A stretch of 64,000 nucleotides of DNA from Rhizobium sp. CCGE 510 (lineage in GTDB: Bacteria > Pseudomonadota > Alphaproteobacteria > Rhizobiales > Rhizobiaceae), in contig NZ_AEYF01000044.1 of assembly GCF_000292525.1 (NCBI RefSeq), positions 310,001 through 374,000 of the forward strand, in the 5' to 3' direction. Below the pieces are notes generated by a model. The model was not told the origin of the DNA. It did not search any database and worked only from the letters and a program-made list of their open reading frames with translations. The translations under genes and the position numbers were made by a program. Positions 35,298 to 43,209 of this stretch are shown one piece after another (within the stretch, counting starts at the first letter, position 1; each line of letters opens with the position of its first letter).

Positions 35298-36392
35298 TCA
35301 GATGCGGAAGTGCTTCGAGAGTTTGAGGCCCTGGGCCTGGTAGTTGGAGCCGAGGCCGGAGCCGTAGAGGCTCACCGGTTTTTCCTGCATGTGCTCGTAG
35401 ACGAGGCGGCCGACGATCTGGCCGTCTTCGAGGATGAAGGGCACTTCGTGGCTGCGCACTTCGAGCACGGCGCGGCTGCCGCGGCCGCCGGCCGGCGCAT
35501 GGCCGAAGCCCGGGTCGAAGAAGCCGGCATAATGGACGCGGAATTCGCCGACCAGCGGATCGAACGGGGTCATTTCGGCGGCATAATCCGGCGGCACATG
35601 CACGGCCTCGCGCGAGACGAGGATATAGAACTCATCCGGATCGAGGATCAGCTCGTTGCGGCCGCGGCTATAGAGCGGTTCCCAGAAATCATAGATGTCG
35701 TGCTGGGCTTTCTTGTCGACATCGACGACGGCGGTGTGGTGCTTGCCGCGATAGCCGATCAGGCCGTCTTCATCTCCGGCAAGGTCGATCGACAACGCGA
35801 TGCCGCTGCCGGACACATTCGGCTGTTTGCTGGCGACCAGCGTCTCGCTTTCATGCAGCTTCAACAGTTCCGGCTCGCTGAGCAAAGCATGGCCGACGCG
35901 GAAGCGGATCTGCGACAGGCGCGAGCCGCGGCGTACGACGATCGGGAAGGTGCGCGGGCTGATTTCCAGATAGAGCGGGCCGGAATAACCGGCCGGGATC
36001 TTGTCGAATTCCTGGGCGTAGTCGGTGATGACGCGGGTGAAGATATCCAGCCTTCCGGTCGAGCTCTTCGGGTTGGCCGAGGCCGACATGTCGGCCGGCA
36101 GCGCCAAGCTCTCCATCAGCGGCACGATATAGACGCAGCCGGTTTCGAGCACCGCGCCTTCGGAAAGGTCGACCACATGCAGGCTCAGACGGTCGAGCTT
36201 GTCGGCCACCAGATGCGAGGGGCCGGGCATGAAGCTGGCGCGCACGCGAATTGCTTTGGCGCCCAGGCGCAGGTCGAGGCTTGCCGGCTGGATCTGGTCG
36301 CGGTCCAGATCCCGTTCGGAGATCAGACGACCCGTCTCGAACAGCGCTGCGATCGCGCGGTCCGCCAGAATTCCCGTTTCACGAGCCATCAT
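35298..36392 (-). CDS. dcd: 2'-deoxycytidine 5'-triphosphate deaminase, long form
   Basis: A 364-residue protein of the large alphaproteobacterial dCTP deaminase family, about twice the length of the E. coli enzyme, consistent with two fused dUTPase-like halves. IQPASLDLRLG and SSTGRLDIFTRV-type motifs in the first half are repeated in the second (LDPDEFYILVSREAVHVPPD). It forms dUTP from dCTP in thymidylate supply. ATG at 36392 or 36389. It is divergent from the riboswitch-metZ unit. Confidence 0.9.
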   Translation of the reverse strand: MMARETGILADRAIAALFETGRLISERDLDRDQIQPASLDLRLGAKAIRVRASFMPGPSHLVADKLDRLSLHVVDLSEGAVLETGCVYIVPLMESLALPADMSASANPKSSTGRLDIFTRVITDYAQEFDKIPAGYSGPLYLEISPRTFPIVVRRGSRLSQIRFRVGHALLSEPELLKLHESETLVASKQPNVSGSGIALSIDLAGDEDGLIGYRGKHHTAVVDVDKKAQHDIYDFWEPLYSRGRNELILDPDEFYILVSREAVHVPPDYAAEMTPFDPLVGEFRVHYAGFFDPGFGHAPAGGRGSRAVLEVRSHEVPFILEDGQIVGRLVYEHMQEKPVSLYGSGLGSNYQAQGLKLSKHFRI

Positions 36393-36472
36393 GCCTCATC
36401 CATCATTTGCCGCCGACAAAACCAAATACGGGGAATTGACGCAAGCAGCTAACAGCAGTATTGCAGAATTAT

Positions 36473-36527
36473 CCCGTGGTGATTTGGCCGGTCGGCTTGC
36501 AGCCACGTTAAACAAGTGGCTAAAAAG
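36473..36527 (+). ncRNA. SAM-II riboswitch
   Basis: TGGTGATTTGGCCGG, then CTTGCAGCCACGTTAAA and AAGTGGCTAAA reproduce the conserved SAM-II core. CAGCCAC pairs with GTGGCT to form the pseudoknotted aptamer. It is placed directly upstream of metZ, the usual target of this class in alphaproteobacteria. The expression platform follows at 36526-36567. Confidence 0.93.
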
Positions 36528-36567
36528 ACCGGGTTGAAACCGGTCTGCTTTTGCGACCGGTTTTTTT
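36526..36567 (+). terminator. Terminator/antiterminator of the metZ riboswitch
   Basis: AACCGGTC (36538-36545) pairs with GACCGGTT (36555-36562) ahead of seven T, a rho-independent terminator. The alternative stem AGACCGG (36526-36532) with CCGGTCT (36540-36546) uses the same bases, so the two are mutually exclusive. SAM binding presumably favours the terminator. Confidence 0.85.
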
Positions 36568-36586
36568 GTTATGTGAAGGTGATGGC

Positions 36587-37771
36587 ATGAGCAAGACCTG
36601 GCGCCCGGCAACCCAACTCGTCCACGGCGGAACGTTGCGTTCGCAATATGGCGAGACGTCCGAAGCAATCTATCTCACGCAGGGTTTCGTCTATGAGACC
36701 TCGGAGGCGGCCGAAGCCCGCTTCAAGGGCGAGACGGAAGGCTTTATCTACGCCCGTTACGGCAGCCCGACCAACGACATGTTCGAAAAGCGCATGTGCA
36801 TGCTCGAAGGCGCGGAAGACGCCCGTGCCACGGCCTCCGGCATGGCGGCCGTCACCGCGGCGGTGCTCTGCCAGGTAAAGGCCGGCGACCATATCGTCGC
36901 GGCGCGCGCGCTGTTCGGTTCCTGCCGCTGGGTGGTCGAGACTTTGGCGCCGAAATACGGCATCGAGTGCACGCTGGTCGACGGCCGGGATCTCGCCAAC
37001 TGGGAAAAGGCCATCCGGCCGAACACCAAGGTGTTCTTCCTTGAAAGCCCAACCAACCCGACGCTCGAAGTGGTCGATATCGCAGGCGTTGCCAAGCTCG
37101 CCAACCAGGTCGGCGCCAAGGTCATCGTCGACAACGTCTTTGCCACGCCGCTCTTCCAGAAGCCGCTGGATCTCGGCGCCCACATCGTCGTCTATTCCGC
37201 CACCAAGCATATCGACGGCCAGGGCCGCTGCCTCGGCGGCGTGGTGCTGGCCGACAAGGACTGGATCGACGAGAACCTGCACGACTATTTCCGTCATACC
37301 GGCCCGGCCATGTCGCCGTTCAACGCCTGGACGCTGCTGAAGGGCATCGAGACGCTGCCGCTGCGCGTGAAGCAGCAGACTGAGAATGCGGCAAAGATCG
37401 CCGATTTCCTGGCCGAGCAAAGCAAGGTTGCCACGGTGATCTATCCCGGCCGCAAGGACCATCCGCAGGCCGATATCATCGCCAAGCAGATGACCGGCGG
37501 CTCGACCCTCGTCGCCTTCGAGCTGAAGGGCGGCAAGGATGCGGCCTTCGCGCTGCAGAACGCGCTCGATATCATCAAGATTTCCAACAATCTCGGCGAC
37601 AGCAAGAGCCTGATCACCCATCCGGCGACCACCACCCACAAGAACCTGTCGGAAGAGGCGCGCGCCGAACTCGGCATTTCCCCGGGTACGGTCCGCCTTT
37701 CGGCCGGCATCGAGGATACCGACGACCTGATCGAGGATTTCGCCAAGGCGCTTGCCAAGGTCTCGGCCTGA
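36587..37771 (+). CDS. metZ: O-succinylhomoserine sulfhydrylase
   Basis: A 394-residue PLP enzyme of the Cys/Met metabolism family that makes homocysteine from O-succinylhomoserine and sulfide. The PLP Lys is in YSATKHIDGQGR near residue 206, with YARYGSPTND and SPTNPTLEVVDI in their usual places. The ATG at 36587 has GAAGGTGA upstream; earlier in-frame starts fall inside the riboswitch terminator. Regulation is by the SAM-II switch, so high SAM should lower expression. A perfect 7-pair hairpin follows the gene. Confidence 0.95.
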   Translation: MSKTWRPATQLVHGGTLRSQYGETSEAIYLTQGFVYETSEAAEARFKGETEGFIYARYGSPTNDMFEKRMCMLEGAEDARATASGMAAVTAAVLCQVKAGDHIVAARALFGSCRWVVETLAPKYGIECTLVDGRDLANWEKAIRPNTKVFFLESPTNPTLEVVDIAGVAKLANQVGAKVIVDNVFATPLFQKPLDLGAHIVVYSATKHIDGQGRCLGGVVLADKDWIDENLHDYFRHTGPAMSPFNAWTLLKGIETLPLRVKQQTENAAKIADFLAEQSKVATVIYPGRKDHPQADIIAKQMTGGSTLVAFELKGGKDAAFALQNALDIIKISNNLGDSKSLITHPATTTHKNLSEEARAELGISPGTVRLSAGIEDTDDLIEDFAKALAKVSA

Positions 37772-37788
37772 TCCAAGGATAAAGGAGG

Positions 37789-37809
37789 GCCGAACTTCAA
37801 AGGTTCGGC
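37789..37809 (+). terminator. Hairpin after metZ
   Basis: GCCGAAC, loop TTCAAAG, GTTCGGC is a perfect seven-pair stem 18 bases after the metZ stop. No T-run follows, so it may be a weak or rho-assisted terminator or a 3' stabiliser. Confidence 0.5.
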
Positions 37810-38035
37810 TCGCCAGACCTCACCAAGCCGAGGGCCGGGCCGGACCTCGACGGCGAGGCCGGGGGAACAAGTTCAGTCGCGCCGGCGTTCGGAAGTGGAA
37901 TTAACACTGCCAATTAGGCTTAACGATCGAAACACCTTCGATCACGACCGTTTTAGTGACGATCAACGTTCCGTTTCTTGACGGACAGGGCCTCTTATAA
38001 GATACGGGTAACATATCTTGACTAAGGTGCAAGGC

Positions 38036-38428
38036 ATGTATCGCGCCCTCACAAAAGATATCGAAGTCGTCGTCGAACCATTCTATCTGGAGGAGCAATC
38101 CGATCCGGATGACGACCGCTATGTCTGGGGTTATCGGATTGTCATCAGCAACAATTCCGGCATCGCCGTTCGCCTGGTCAATCGCTACTGGAATATCACC
38201 GACCAGAACGGACAGGTGGACGAGGTCACCGGCCCCGGCGTCGTCGGCGAACAGCCGCGGCTCAGCCCCGGCGACACCTACGAATATTCCTCCGGCTGCC
38301 CGCTCGACACCCCCTCCGGGCTGATGTTCGGCCATTATCAGATGGAAACGGACGAAGGCGATACCTTCGATGTCGACATCCCCGCCTTCTCGCTGGATTC
38401 ACCGGGCTTGCTGCGCGTGCTGAACTGA
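38036..38428 (+). CDS. apaG: ApaG family protein
   Basis: A 130-residue ApaG/FN3-like beta-sandwich protein starting MYRALTKDIEVVVEPFYLEE, containing YVWGYRIVISNNSGIAVRL-type family core and GPGVVGEQPRLSPGDTYEY. A TTG at 38018 would add six residues, but ATG 38036 gives the usual family length. The family is linked to Co2+/Mg2+ resistance in enterobacteria, but its role is unclear. It stands alone between metZ and a repeat region. Confidence 0.92.
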   Translation: MYRALTKDIEVVVEPFYLEEQSDPDDDRYVWGYRIVISNNSGIAVRLVNRYWNITDQNGQVDEVTGPGVVGEQPRLSPGDTYEYSSGCPLDTPSGLMFGHYQMETDEGDTFDVDIPAFSLDSPGLLRVLN

Positions 38429-38462
38429 CGGGCAAACGCCCGACCCAGGAGATTGCGGAGGC

Positions 38463-38755
38463 CCGCCCCTCATCCGGCTGCCGCCACCTTCTCCCCGCAG
38501 GCGGGGCGAAGGGGATATGCCGCAACGTCTCCGCTCCTCGCCCACCTCTCGCAAGGCACGTCCCCGTTTACGGGGAGAGGGTTAGGGTCATACGCGCTAG
38601 GTTAGGCACCCGGACGACCGGGAGCAGCGCTTCAACCTTCGGCCAGGAGTCCAAAATAGCGGGTCAAAACGACATCTTGAGTTTGATTCGCATCCATAGC
38701 CTTGGTTGTCTACGCCCTAACCTAGCGCCTATGAGGGTTAGGGTGAGGGGCAGCC
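38463..38755. repeat. RIME-like repeat, family B, split by an insertion
   Basis: CCCCTCATCCGGCTGCC begins it and GTTAGGGTGAGGGG ends it. The unit is interrupted at 38589-38733 by a separate 145-base element flanked by an 11-base direct repeat of RIME sequence (AGGGTTAGGGT at 38578-38588 and 38734-38744). Confidence 0.8.
38589..38733. mobile_element. MITE-like 145-bp insertion within a RIME
   Basis: The ends are imperfect inverted repeats of about 19-20 bases: CATACGCGCTAGGTTAGGC at left and, read inward from the right, CATAGGCGCTAGGTTAGGGC. The identical 11-base direct repeats AGGGTTAGGGT flank it and look like a target-site duplication, since an intact family B element has this sequence once. 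No coding frame is inside, so mobilisation would need a transposase in trans. Confidence 0.7.
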
Positions 38756-38766
38756 ATCAATGCGAA

Positions 38767-39759
38767 CTACTCAGCCGGCTGAAGTTCGGCCGGCTCGAAG
38801 CGGTAGGTGGTCGAGCAGAATTCGCAGGTGACGGCGATTTCGCCGTCTTCCTGGCTGGCCTCGATCTCCTCGGCAGTGAAGCCTGTCAGCACGCCCTTGA
38901 TCTTGTCGCGCGAGCAGCTGCAGCGGTCGAAGACCGCGCGCGGTTCGTAGACGCGGACGCCGCGCTCGTGGAACAGGCGGAACAGCAGCCGCTCGGTTCC
39001 GACCAGCGGATCGGTGAGTTCATCGGCATCGATGGTCGCGACCAGCGAACGCGCTTCGGTCCAGGAATCGTCCTCGCCGTGCGGGCGGCTGGCGGTGTCG
39101 CCGTCGCCGCCGTGGAGATCGGGCTGGCGCATGCGCTCCGGCGCTTCCGGCAGGAACTGGGCGACAACGCCGCCGGCCCGCCAGCGATGGCGCGGCTTGC
39201 CGGCATCGTCGCGATCGAGGAGTTCGGCCGCAGCCAGGCGCACGAGCGTGGGGATCTGCTCCGACTGGCGGAAATAGACGCCGGCAATATCTTCCAGCGA
39301 GGTGCCGTCGAGCGCGACGATGCCCTGGTAGGGTTGGCCGAACTTGCCCTGGTCGATGGTGAAGGCGAGCATGCCATGGCCGAGCAATTGCTCCGGCTCG
39401 GTTTGCCCAGCTTCAATGGCCTTGTCGAGCCGCGCCTGATCGAACCGGGCATAGGCACGGACATTTTCCGGCGTCGAAAAATCGGCGACGAGAAGATCGA
39501 CCGGGCCATCGCCCTTGGTCTGCACCGTGAACTTGCCGTCGAACTTCAGCGAGGTGCCGAGCAGCACCGTCAGCACGACGACTTCGGCGAGCAGCCGGGC
39601 GACAGGGGCCGGATAATGATGACGCTCGAGGATGGCGTCGAGCATCGGGCCGAGCTGGACGGCGCGGCCGCGCACATCCAGCCCGTCCACCTGGAAGGGG
39701 ACGACATGATCATCGCCGGCGAAATCGAACTGGCCGAGGGCGGCTGCAGCTTCTGCCAT
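38767..39759 (-). CDS. hslO: Hsp33 redox-regulated chaperone
   Basis: A 330-residue Hsp33. The C-terminal zinc/redox switch has CSC (in DRCSCSRDKI) and CEFC (in VTCEFCST), the four ligands. The N-terminal alpha/beta domain includes DGKFTVQTKGDGPVDLLVAD near residue 74-95. In the family, oxidative stress releases zinc and activates a cytoplasmic holdase. It is about 30 residues longer than E. coli Hsp33, with a His/Asp-rich loop (GGDGDTASRPHGEDDSW). It lies 88 bases after argF on the same strand. Confidence 0.93.
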   Translation of the reverse strand: MAEAAAALGQFDFAGDDHVVPFQVDGLDVRGRAVQLGPMLDAILERHHYPAPVARLLAEVVVLTVLLGTSLKFDGKFTVQTKGDGPVDLLVADFSTPENVRAYARFDQARLDKAIEAGQTEPEQLLGHGMLAFTIDQGKFGQPYQGIVALDGTSLEDIAGVYFRQSEQIPTLVRLAAAELLDRDDAGKPRHRWRAGGVVAQFLPEAPERMRQPDLHGGDGDTASRPHGEDDSWTEARSLVATIDADELTDPLVGTERLLFRLFHERGVRVYEPRAVFDRCSCSRDKIKGVLTGFTAEEIEASQEDGEIAVTCEFCSTTYRFEPAELQPAE

Positions 39760-39847
39760 GGATTCACTCCTAGTTTGTAGAGCGAGGGGACAGCGTGCCC
39801 TTCGCTCGCGCGGCCGCGCGTTTTCACACGCGGCGTCCGATTATGGT

Positions 39848-40762
39848 TCAGATCGCGCCCAGGCACCAAGCAAGAATCGACTTCTGCGCATGAAGGCGGT
39901 TTTCCGCTTCATCGAAGACCACGGATTGCGGACCGTCGATCACGTCGTCCGTCACCTCCTCACCGCGATGAGCGGGCAGGCAATGCATGAACAATGCATC
40001 ATTGCCGGCCTTCGCCATCAAGGCCGCGTTGACCTGGTAAGGCTGGAAGACATTGTGACCCCGGGCCCGATGTTCCTGATTCATGGAGACCCAGGTATCG
40101 GTCACCACGCAATCGACGCCTTCGACCGCACGGTCGGCATCATGGCAAAGCATGATTTCGGCGCCCTCATTGCGGGCCCAGTTCAGATAGTGATCCTTGG
40201 GCTCCGAGCCAAGGGGCACGGCCATGTTCATGCGGTAGCCGAAACGGGCAGCGCCTTCGACCAGCGAATGCAGCACATTGTTGCCGTCGCCGGTCCAGGC
40301 GATGGTCTTGCCCTTGATCGGGCCGCGATGCTCTTCGAAGGTCATGATATCGGCCATGATCTGGCAGGGATGGGTGTCATCCGTCAGCGCATTGATGACA
40401 GGCACGGTCGCATGCTCGGCAAGCTCCACCAGGCGCGAATGCTCGGTGGTGCGGATCATGATCGCGTCGACATAACGCGACAGCACCTTGGCGGTGTCGC
40501 CGATCGTCTCGGCGCGGCCGAGCTGCATTTCGGTGCCGGACAGGAACAGCGTTTCACCGCCGAGCTGGCGCATGCCGACGTCGAAGGAAACGCGGGTGCG
40601 CGTCGACGGCTTCTCGAAGATCATCGCCAGCATCTTGCCGGCGAGCGGCTTGTCGCCCGTGCCGGCCTTGAAGGCCTGCTTGCGGGCGAGCGCATCGTTC
40701 ATGATGGTTCTGAGATCGGCTGAGGTGACGGCCGAAAGATCGAGGAAATGTTTAGGAGCCAT
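39848..40762 (-). CDS. argF: Ornithine carbamoyltransferase
   Basis: A 304-residue enzyme that makes citrulline from ornithine and carbamoyl phosphate. Hallmark motifs are FEKPSTRTRVSF, HPCQIMAD and FMHCLPAHRGEE, the complete carbamoyl-phosphate and ornithine sites. I chose ATG 40762 (MAPKHFLDLS); the open frame reaches 40861 without family-like sequence. It lies 37 bases downstream of argD on the same strand, forming an argD-argF unit. Confidence 0.95.
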   Translation of the reverse strand: MAPKHFLDLSAVTSADLRTIMNDALARKQAFKAGTGDKPLAGKMLAMIFEKPSTRTRVSFDVGMRQLGGETLFLSGTEMQLGRAETIGDTAKVLSRYVDAIMIRTTEHSRLVELAEHATVPVINALTDDTHPCQIMADIMTFEEHRGPIKGKTIAWTGDGNNVLHSLVEGAARFGYRMNMAVPLGSEPKDHYLNWARNEGAEIMLCHDADRAVEGVDCVVTDTWVSMNQEHRARGHNVFQPYQVNAALMAKAGNDALFMHCLPAHRGEEVTDDVIDGPQSVVFDEAENRLHAQKSILAWCLGAI

Positions 40763-40799
40763 GTTCTTACCTGTGCTGCGCCCGAAGGCGGCAATCTCT

Positions 40800-41999
40800 T
40801 CAAGCCGTCTTCTTGACCTTCGCGGCGCGAATGCTCTCGGCAGCGCGCTCGATGCGGGCAAGGCCCTCGCGGGCTTCCTCGGCGGTGACCACGAGAGGCG
40901 GAAGAAGGCGGATGACGTTGTCGCCGGCGGGGATGCCGAGCAGATGGGCGGCGCGGATCGCCTGCAGCAGCTCGGCTGCGGGAACCGCAGCCTTGATGCC
41001 GAGCAGCAGGCCCTCGCCTCTGATATCCTCGATCACGTCGGGATAACGATCCTTCAGCGAGGCGAGGCCCTGGCGGAAGACCAGTGCCACGTCGCGCACC
41101 TGCTGGAGGAAGCCATCGGCAAGGATGATGTCGAGCACGGCGCTGCCGACGGCCATGGCGAGCGGATTGCCGCCATAGGTCGAGCCATGCGTGCCGGCCT
41201 TCATGCCGGAGGCAGCTTCTGAAGTGGCAAGGCAGGCGCCGAGCGGGAAACCGCCGCCGATGCCCTTAGCGACCGCCATGATGTCGGGTGTGACGCCCGA
41301 CCATTCATGGGCAAAGAGCTTGCCGGTGCGGCCGACGCCGGTCTGGACCTCGTCGAGGATCAACAGCAGGCCGTTTTCGTCGCAGATCTGGCGAAGCGCC
41401 TTCATGAACTCGGGGGTGGCAGGGCGCACACCGCCCTCGCCCTGCACCGGCTCGATGAGGATTGCCGCCGTCGCATCGGTGATGGCGGCGCGGACCGCTT
41501 CGATGTCGCCGAAGGCCACCTGGTCGAAGCCCGGCGCCTTGGGGCCGAAGCCTTCGAGATATTTCTCCTGGCCGCCGGCGGCGATCGTCGCCAGCGTCCG
41601 GCCATGGAAGGCGCCTTCGAAGGTGATGATATGGAAGCGCTCGGGATGACCGTTGGAAAACTGGTAGCGGCGCGCCGTCTTGATCGCGCATTCGAGCGCT
41701 TCGGCACCCGAATTGGTGAAGAACACCTTGTCGGCGAAGGTGGCGTCGGTCAGCCGTTTGGCCAGGCGCTCCTGGCCGGGGATCTCATAGATGTTGGAGA
41801 GGTGCCAGACCTTGTCGGCCTGCTCCTTCAGGGCGCCGACCACATGGGGGTTGCCGTGGCCGACCGAGGTGACGGCAACGCCGGCGCCGAAATCGAGATA
41901 ACGTTCGCCGCTTTCGGTGATCAGCCACACGCCCTCGCCTCGCTCGAACCGCAGCGGGGCACGAGAATAGGTGTCATAAAGCGGCGCGGCTTCAGCCAT
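40800..41999 (-). CDS. argD: Acetylornithine aminotransferase
   Basis: A 399-residue class III PLP aminotransferase. LILDEVQTGVGRTG and AKGIGGGFPLGA (PLP Lys near residue 246) are intact, with SGAEALECAIKTARRY in the cofactor phosphate region. In arginine synthesis it converts N-acetylglutamate semialdehyde to acetylornithine; it may also serve in lysine synthesis or arginine breakdown. A GNRA-loop hairpin with a U-tract lies 73 bases upstream of its ATG and may attenuate argD-argF. Confidence 0.93.
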   Translation of the reverse strand: MAEAAPLYDTYSRAPLRFERGEGVWLITESGERYLDFGAGVAVTSVGHGNPHVVGALKEQADKVWHLSNIYEIPGQERLAKRLTDATFADKVFFTNSGAEALECAIKTARRYQFSNGHPERFHIITFEGAFHGRTLATIAAGGQEKYLEGFGPKAPGFDQVAFGDIEAVRAAITDATAAILIEPVQGEGGVRPATPEFMKALRQICDENGLLLILDEVQTGVGRTGKLFAHEWSGVTPDIMAVAKGIGGGFPLGACLATSEAASGMKAGTHGSTYGGNPLAMAVGSAVLDIILADGFLQQVRDVALVFRQGLASLKDRYPDVIEDIRGEGLLLGIKAAVPAAELLQAIRAAHLLGIPAGDNVIRLLPPLVVTAEEAREGLARIERAAESIRAAKVKKTA

Positions 42000-42058
42000 G
42001 GCGCGGTCTCCCGATCAGAGTTATCAAGCAACGGACCCCGGCTAAGAAAACCAGGCCC

Positions 42059-42088
42059 GAAAAATTAAAAATGCCGCCTTGCGGCGGC
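42059..42088 (-). terminator. GNRA-loop hairpin with U-tract in the argD leader
   Basis: On the minus strand GCCGCC, GCAA and GGCGGC form a six-pair all-GC stem with a GNRA tetraloop, followed by ATTTTTAATTTTT. It reads toward argD, 60-80 bases before the ATG at 41999. It fits a leader terminator (attenuator) or a terminator protecting argD from upstream transcription; no leader peptide is clear. Confidence 0.6.
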
Positions 42089-42241
42089 CAGCGGTACTAT
42101 TTCCTTTTCGCGCTGCAATGTCAACAAAACTGCGCCCTTAGCGTATGCAGCAAGCTTGTACAGCGGCATTTTCGACCTTCAACAGGCATTATTGCAGAAA
42201 TGACACGCAGGGGCAGCAAGTTGGGGAAAACTCCGAATTCG

Positions 42242-42307
42242 ATTCATCCGGATTCATGCGACTCTTGTCACGGAGTCACGCTCACACTAGGTTAAAGATC
42301 AATTACT
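42242..42307 (+). promoter_or_regulatory. gcrA promoter region with GANTC cluster and CtrA-like box
   Basis: Four GANTC sites (GATTC 42242, GATTC 42252, GACTC 42261, GAGTC 42274) occur in 37 bases, and a fifth GATTC is at 42385. TTAA-N7-TTAC at 42293-42307 is one base off the CtrA box TTAA-N7-TTAA. CcrM methylation of GANTC and CtrA both control cell-cycle genes in alphaproteobacteria. Actual binding is inference. Confidence 0.65.
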
Positions 42308-42422
42308 AGACTGCATGCGGCGGAACTAGTCACCAAAATTGATCAAGCGTTTCTTGTTTCGGAGCTTCCGAGGCAACGGTGAGGGATTCTGCCATCACCA
42401 ACGCAGAAGGTGGAGACAGGGC

Positions 42423-42956
42423 ATGAACTGGACAGACGAGCGGGTCGAGAAACTCACGAAGCTTTGGGCCGAAGGACTGAGCGCCAGCCAGATCGCGGCA
42501 CAACTTGGCGGCGTCAGCAGAAACGCCGTTATCGGCAAGGTGCATCGGCTGAACCTTCCGGGCCGCGCCAAGGCCGGCGGCACGGCCAACGCGGCGCGAA
42601 CGCCGAAACGCAATATATCGGCGCCGCGCGCGCCGAACTTCGCCTCTCGGATCACCACCCGCACCGTTACCCGCCAGCAGGGCGCAACGATGCTGAAGGA
42701 AGAGATCGAGATCGAAACGGTCGAGGAAACGACATACGTGCCGAGAGGCAACGTGGTCGTGCCGATCTCCCGCCGCCTCGGCCTAACGGAACTGACCGAA
42801 CGCACCTGCAAGTGGCCGGTCGGCGATCCGCTGAAGGATGACTTCCACTTCTGCGGCTGCGAGTCCCCCGACAACTCGCCCTATTGCGGCTATCACCAGA
42901 AACTCGCCTATCAGCCGGTCAACGAACGCCGCCGGGCGGCGGCGCGGGCGAGCTGA
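42423..42956 (+). CDS. gcrA: GcrA cell-cycle regulator
   Basis: A 177-residue GcrA protein. The N-terminal HTH-like DNA-binding segment MNWTDERVEKLTKLWAEGLS and SASQIAAQLGGVSRNAVIGK are diagnostic, and the C-terminal region has the conserved CKWPVGDP and CGCESPDNSPYCGYH cysteine cluster. GcrA binds sigma70 RNA polymerase and activates promoters methylated at GANTC. The start at 42423 has GGAGAC upstream. It is monocistronic, with its own terminator at 42986-43010. Confidence 0.95.
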   Translation: MNWTDERVEKLTKLWAEGLSASQIAAQLGGVSRNAVIGKVHRLNLPGRAKAGGTANAARTPKRNISAPRAPNFASRITTRTVTRQQGATMLKEEIEIETVEETTYVPRGNVVVPISRRLGLTELTERTCKWPVGDPLKDDFHFCGCESPDNSPYCGYHQKLAYQPVNERRRAAARAS

Positions 42957-42985
42957 GCGCGGGTAAGGTATTTCCGACATGCAAA

Positions 42986-43010
42986 AACGGGCTGGAAGGC
43001 CCGTTTTTTT
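42986..43010 (+). terminator. Rho-independent terminator of gcrA
   Basis: AACGGGC, loop TGGAAG, GCCCGTT is followed by a run of T (43004-43010). It lies 30 bases past the gcrA stop. Confidence 0.88.
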
Positions 43011-43035
43011 GTGTGAGTGGGGTTGGGTGTGCCTG

Positions 43036-43180
43036 CCCCTCATCCGGCTGCCGCCACCTTCTCCCCGTAAACGGGGCGAAGGCGATATGCCGCGACGTCT
43101 CCGTCCCTCGCTAGCCCCTAGCGGGCACGTCCCCTCTCCCCGTTTCGCCCCGTTTACGGGGAGAGGGTTAGGGTGAGGGG
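43036..43180. repeat. RIME-like repeat, family B
   Basis: CCCCTCATCCGGCTGCC to GGTTAGGGTGAGGGG, with inner palindromes CCCCGTAAACGGGG and CCCCGTTTACGGGG. It lies between the gcrA terminator and the 3' end of phoB. Confidence 0.8.
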
Positions 43181-43209
43181 CCGACGCGGGCACAAAAAAT
43201 AGGAAACCC

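Noticed and set aside
38589..38733. A small RNA gene within the MITE-like insert
   Set aside because: No promoter or terminator could be identified; the inverted ends and duplication explain the structure better.
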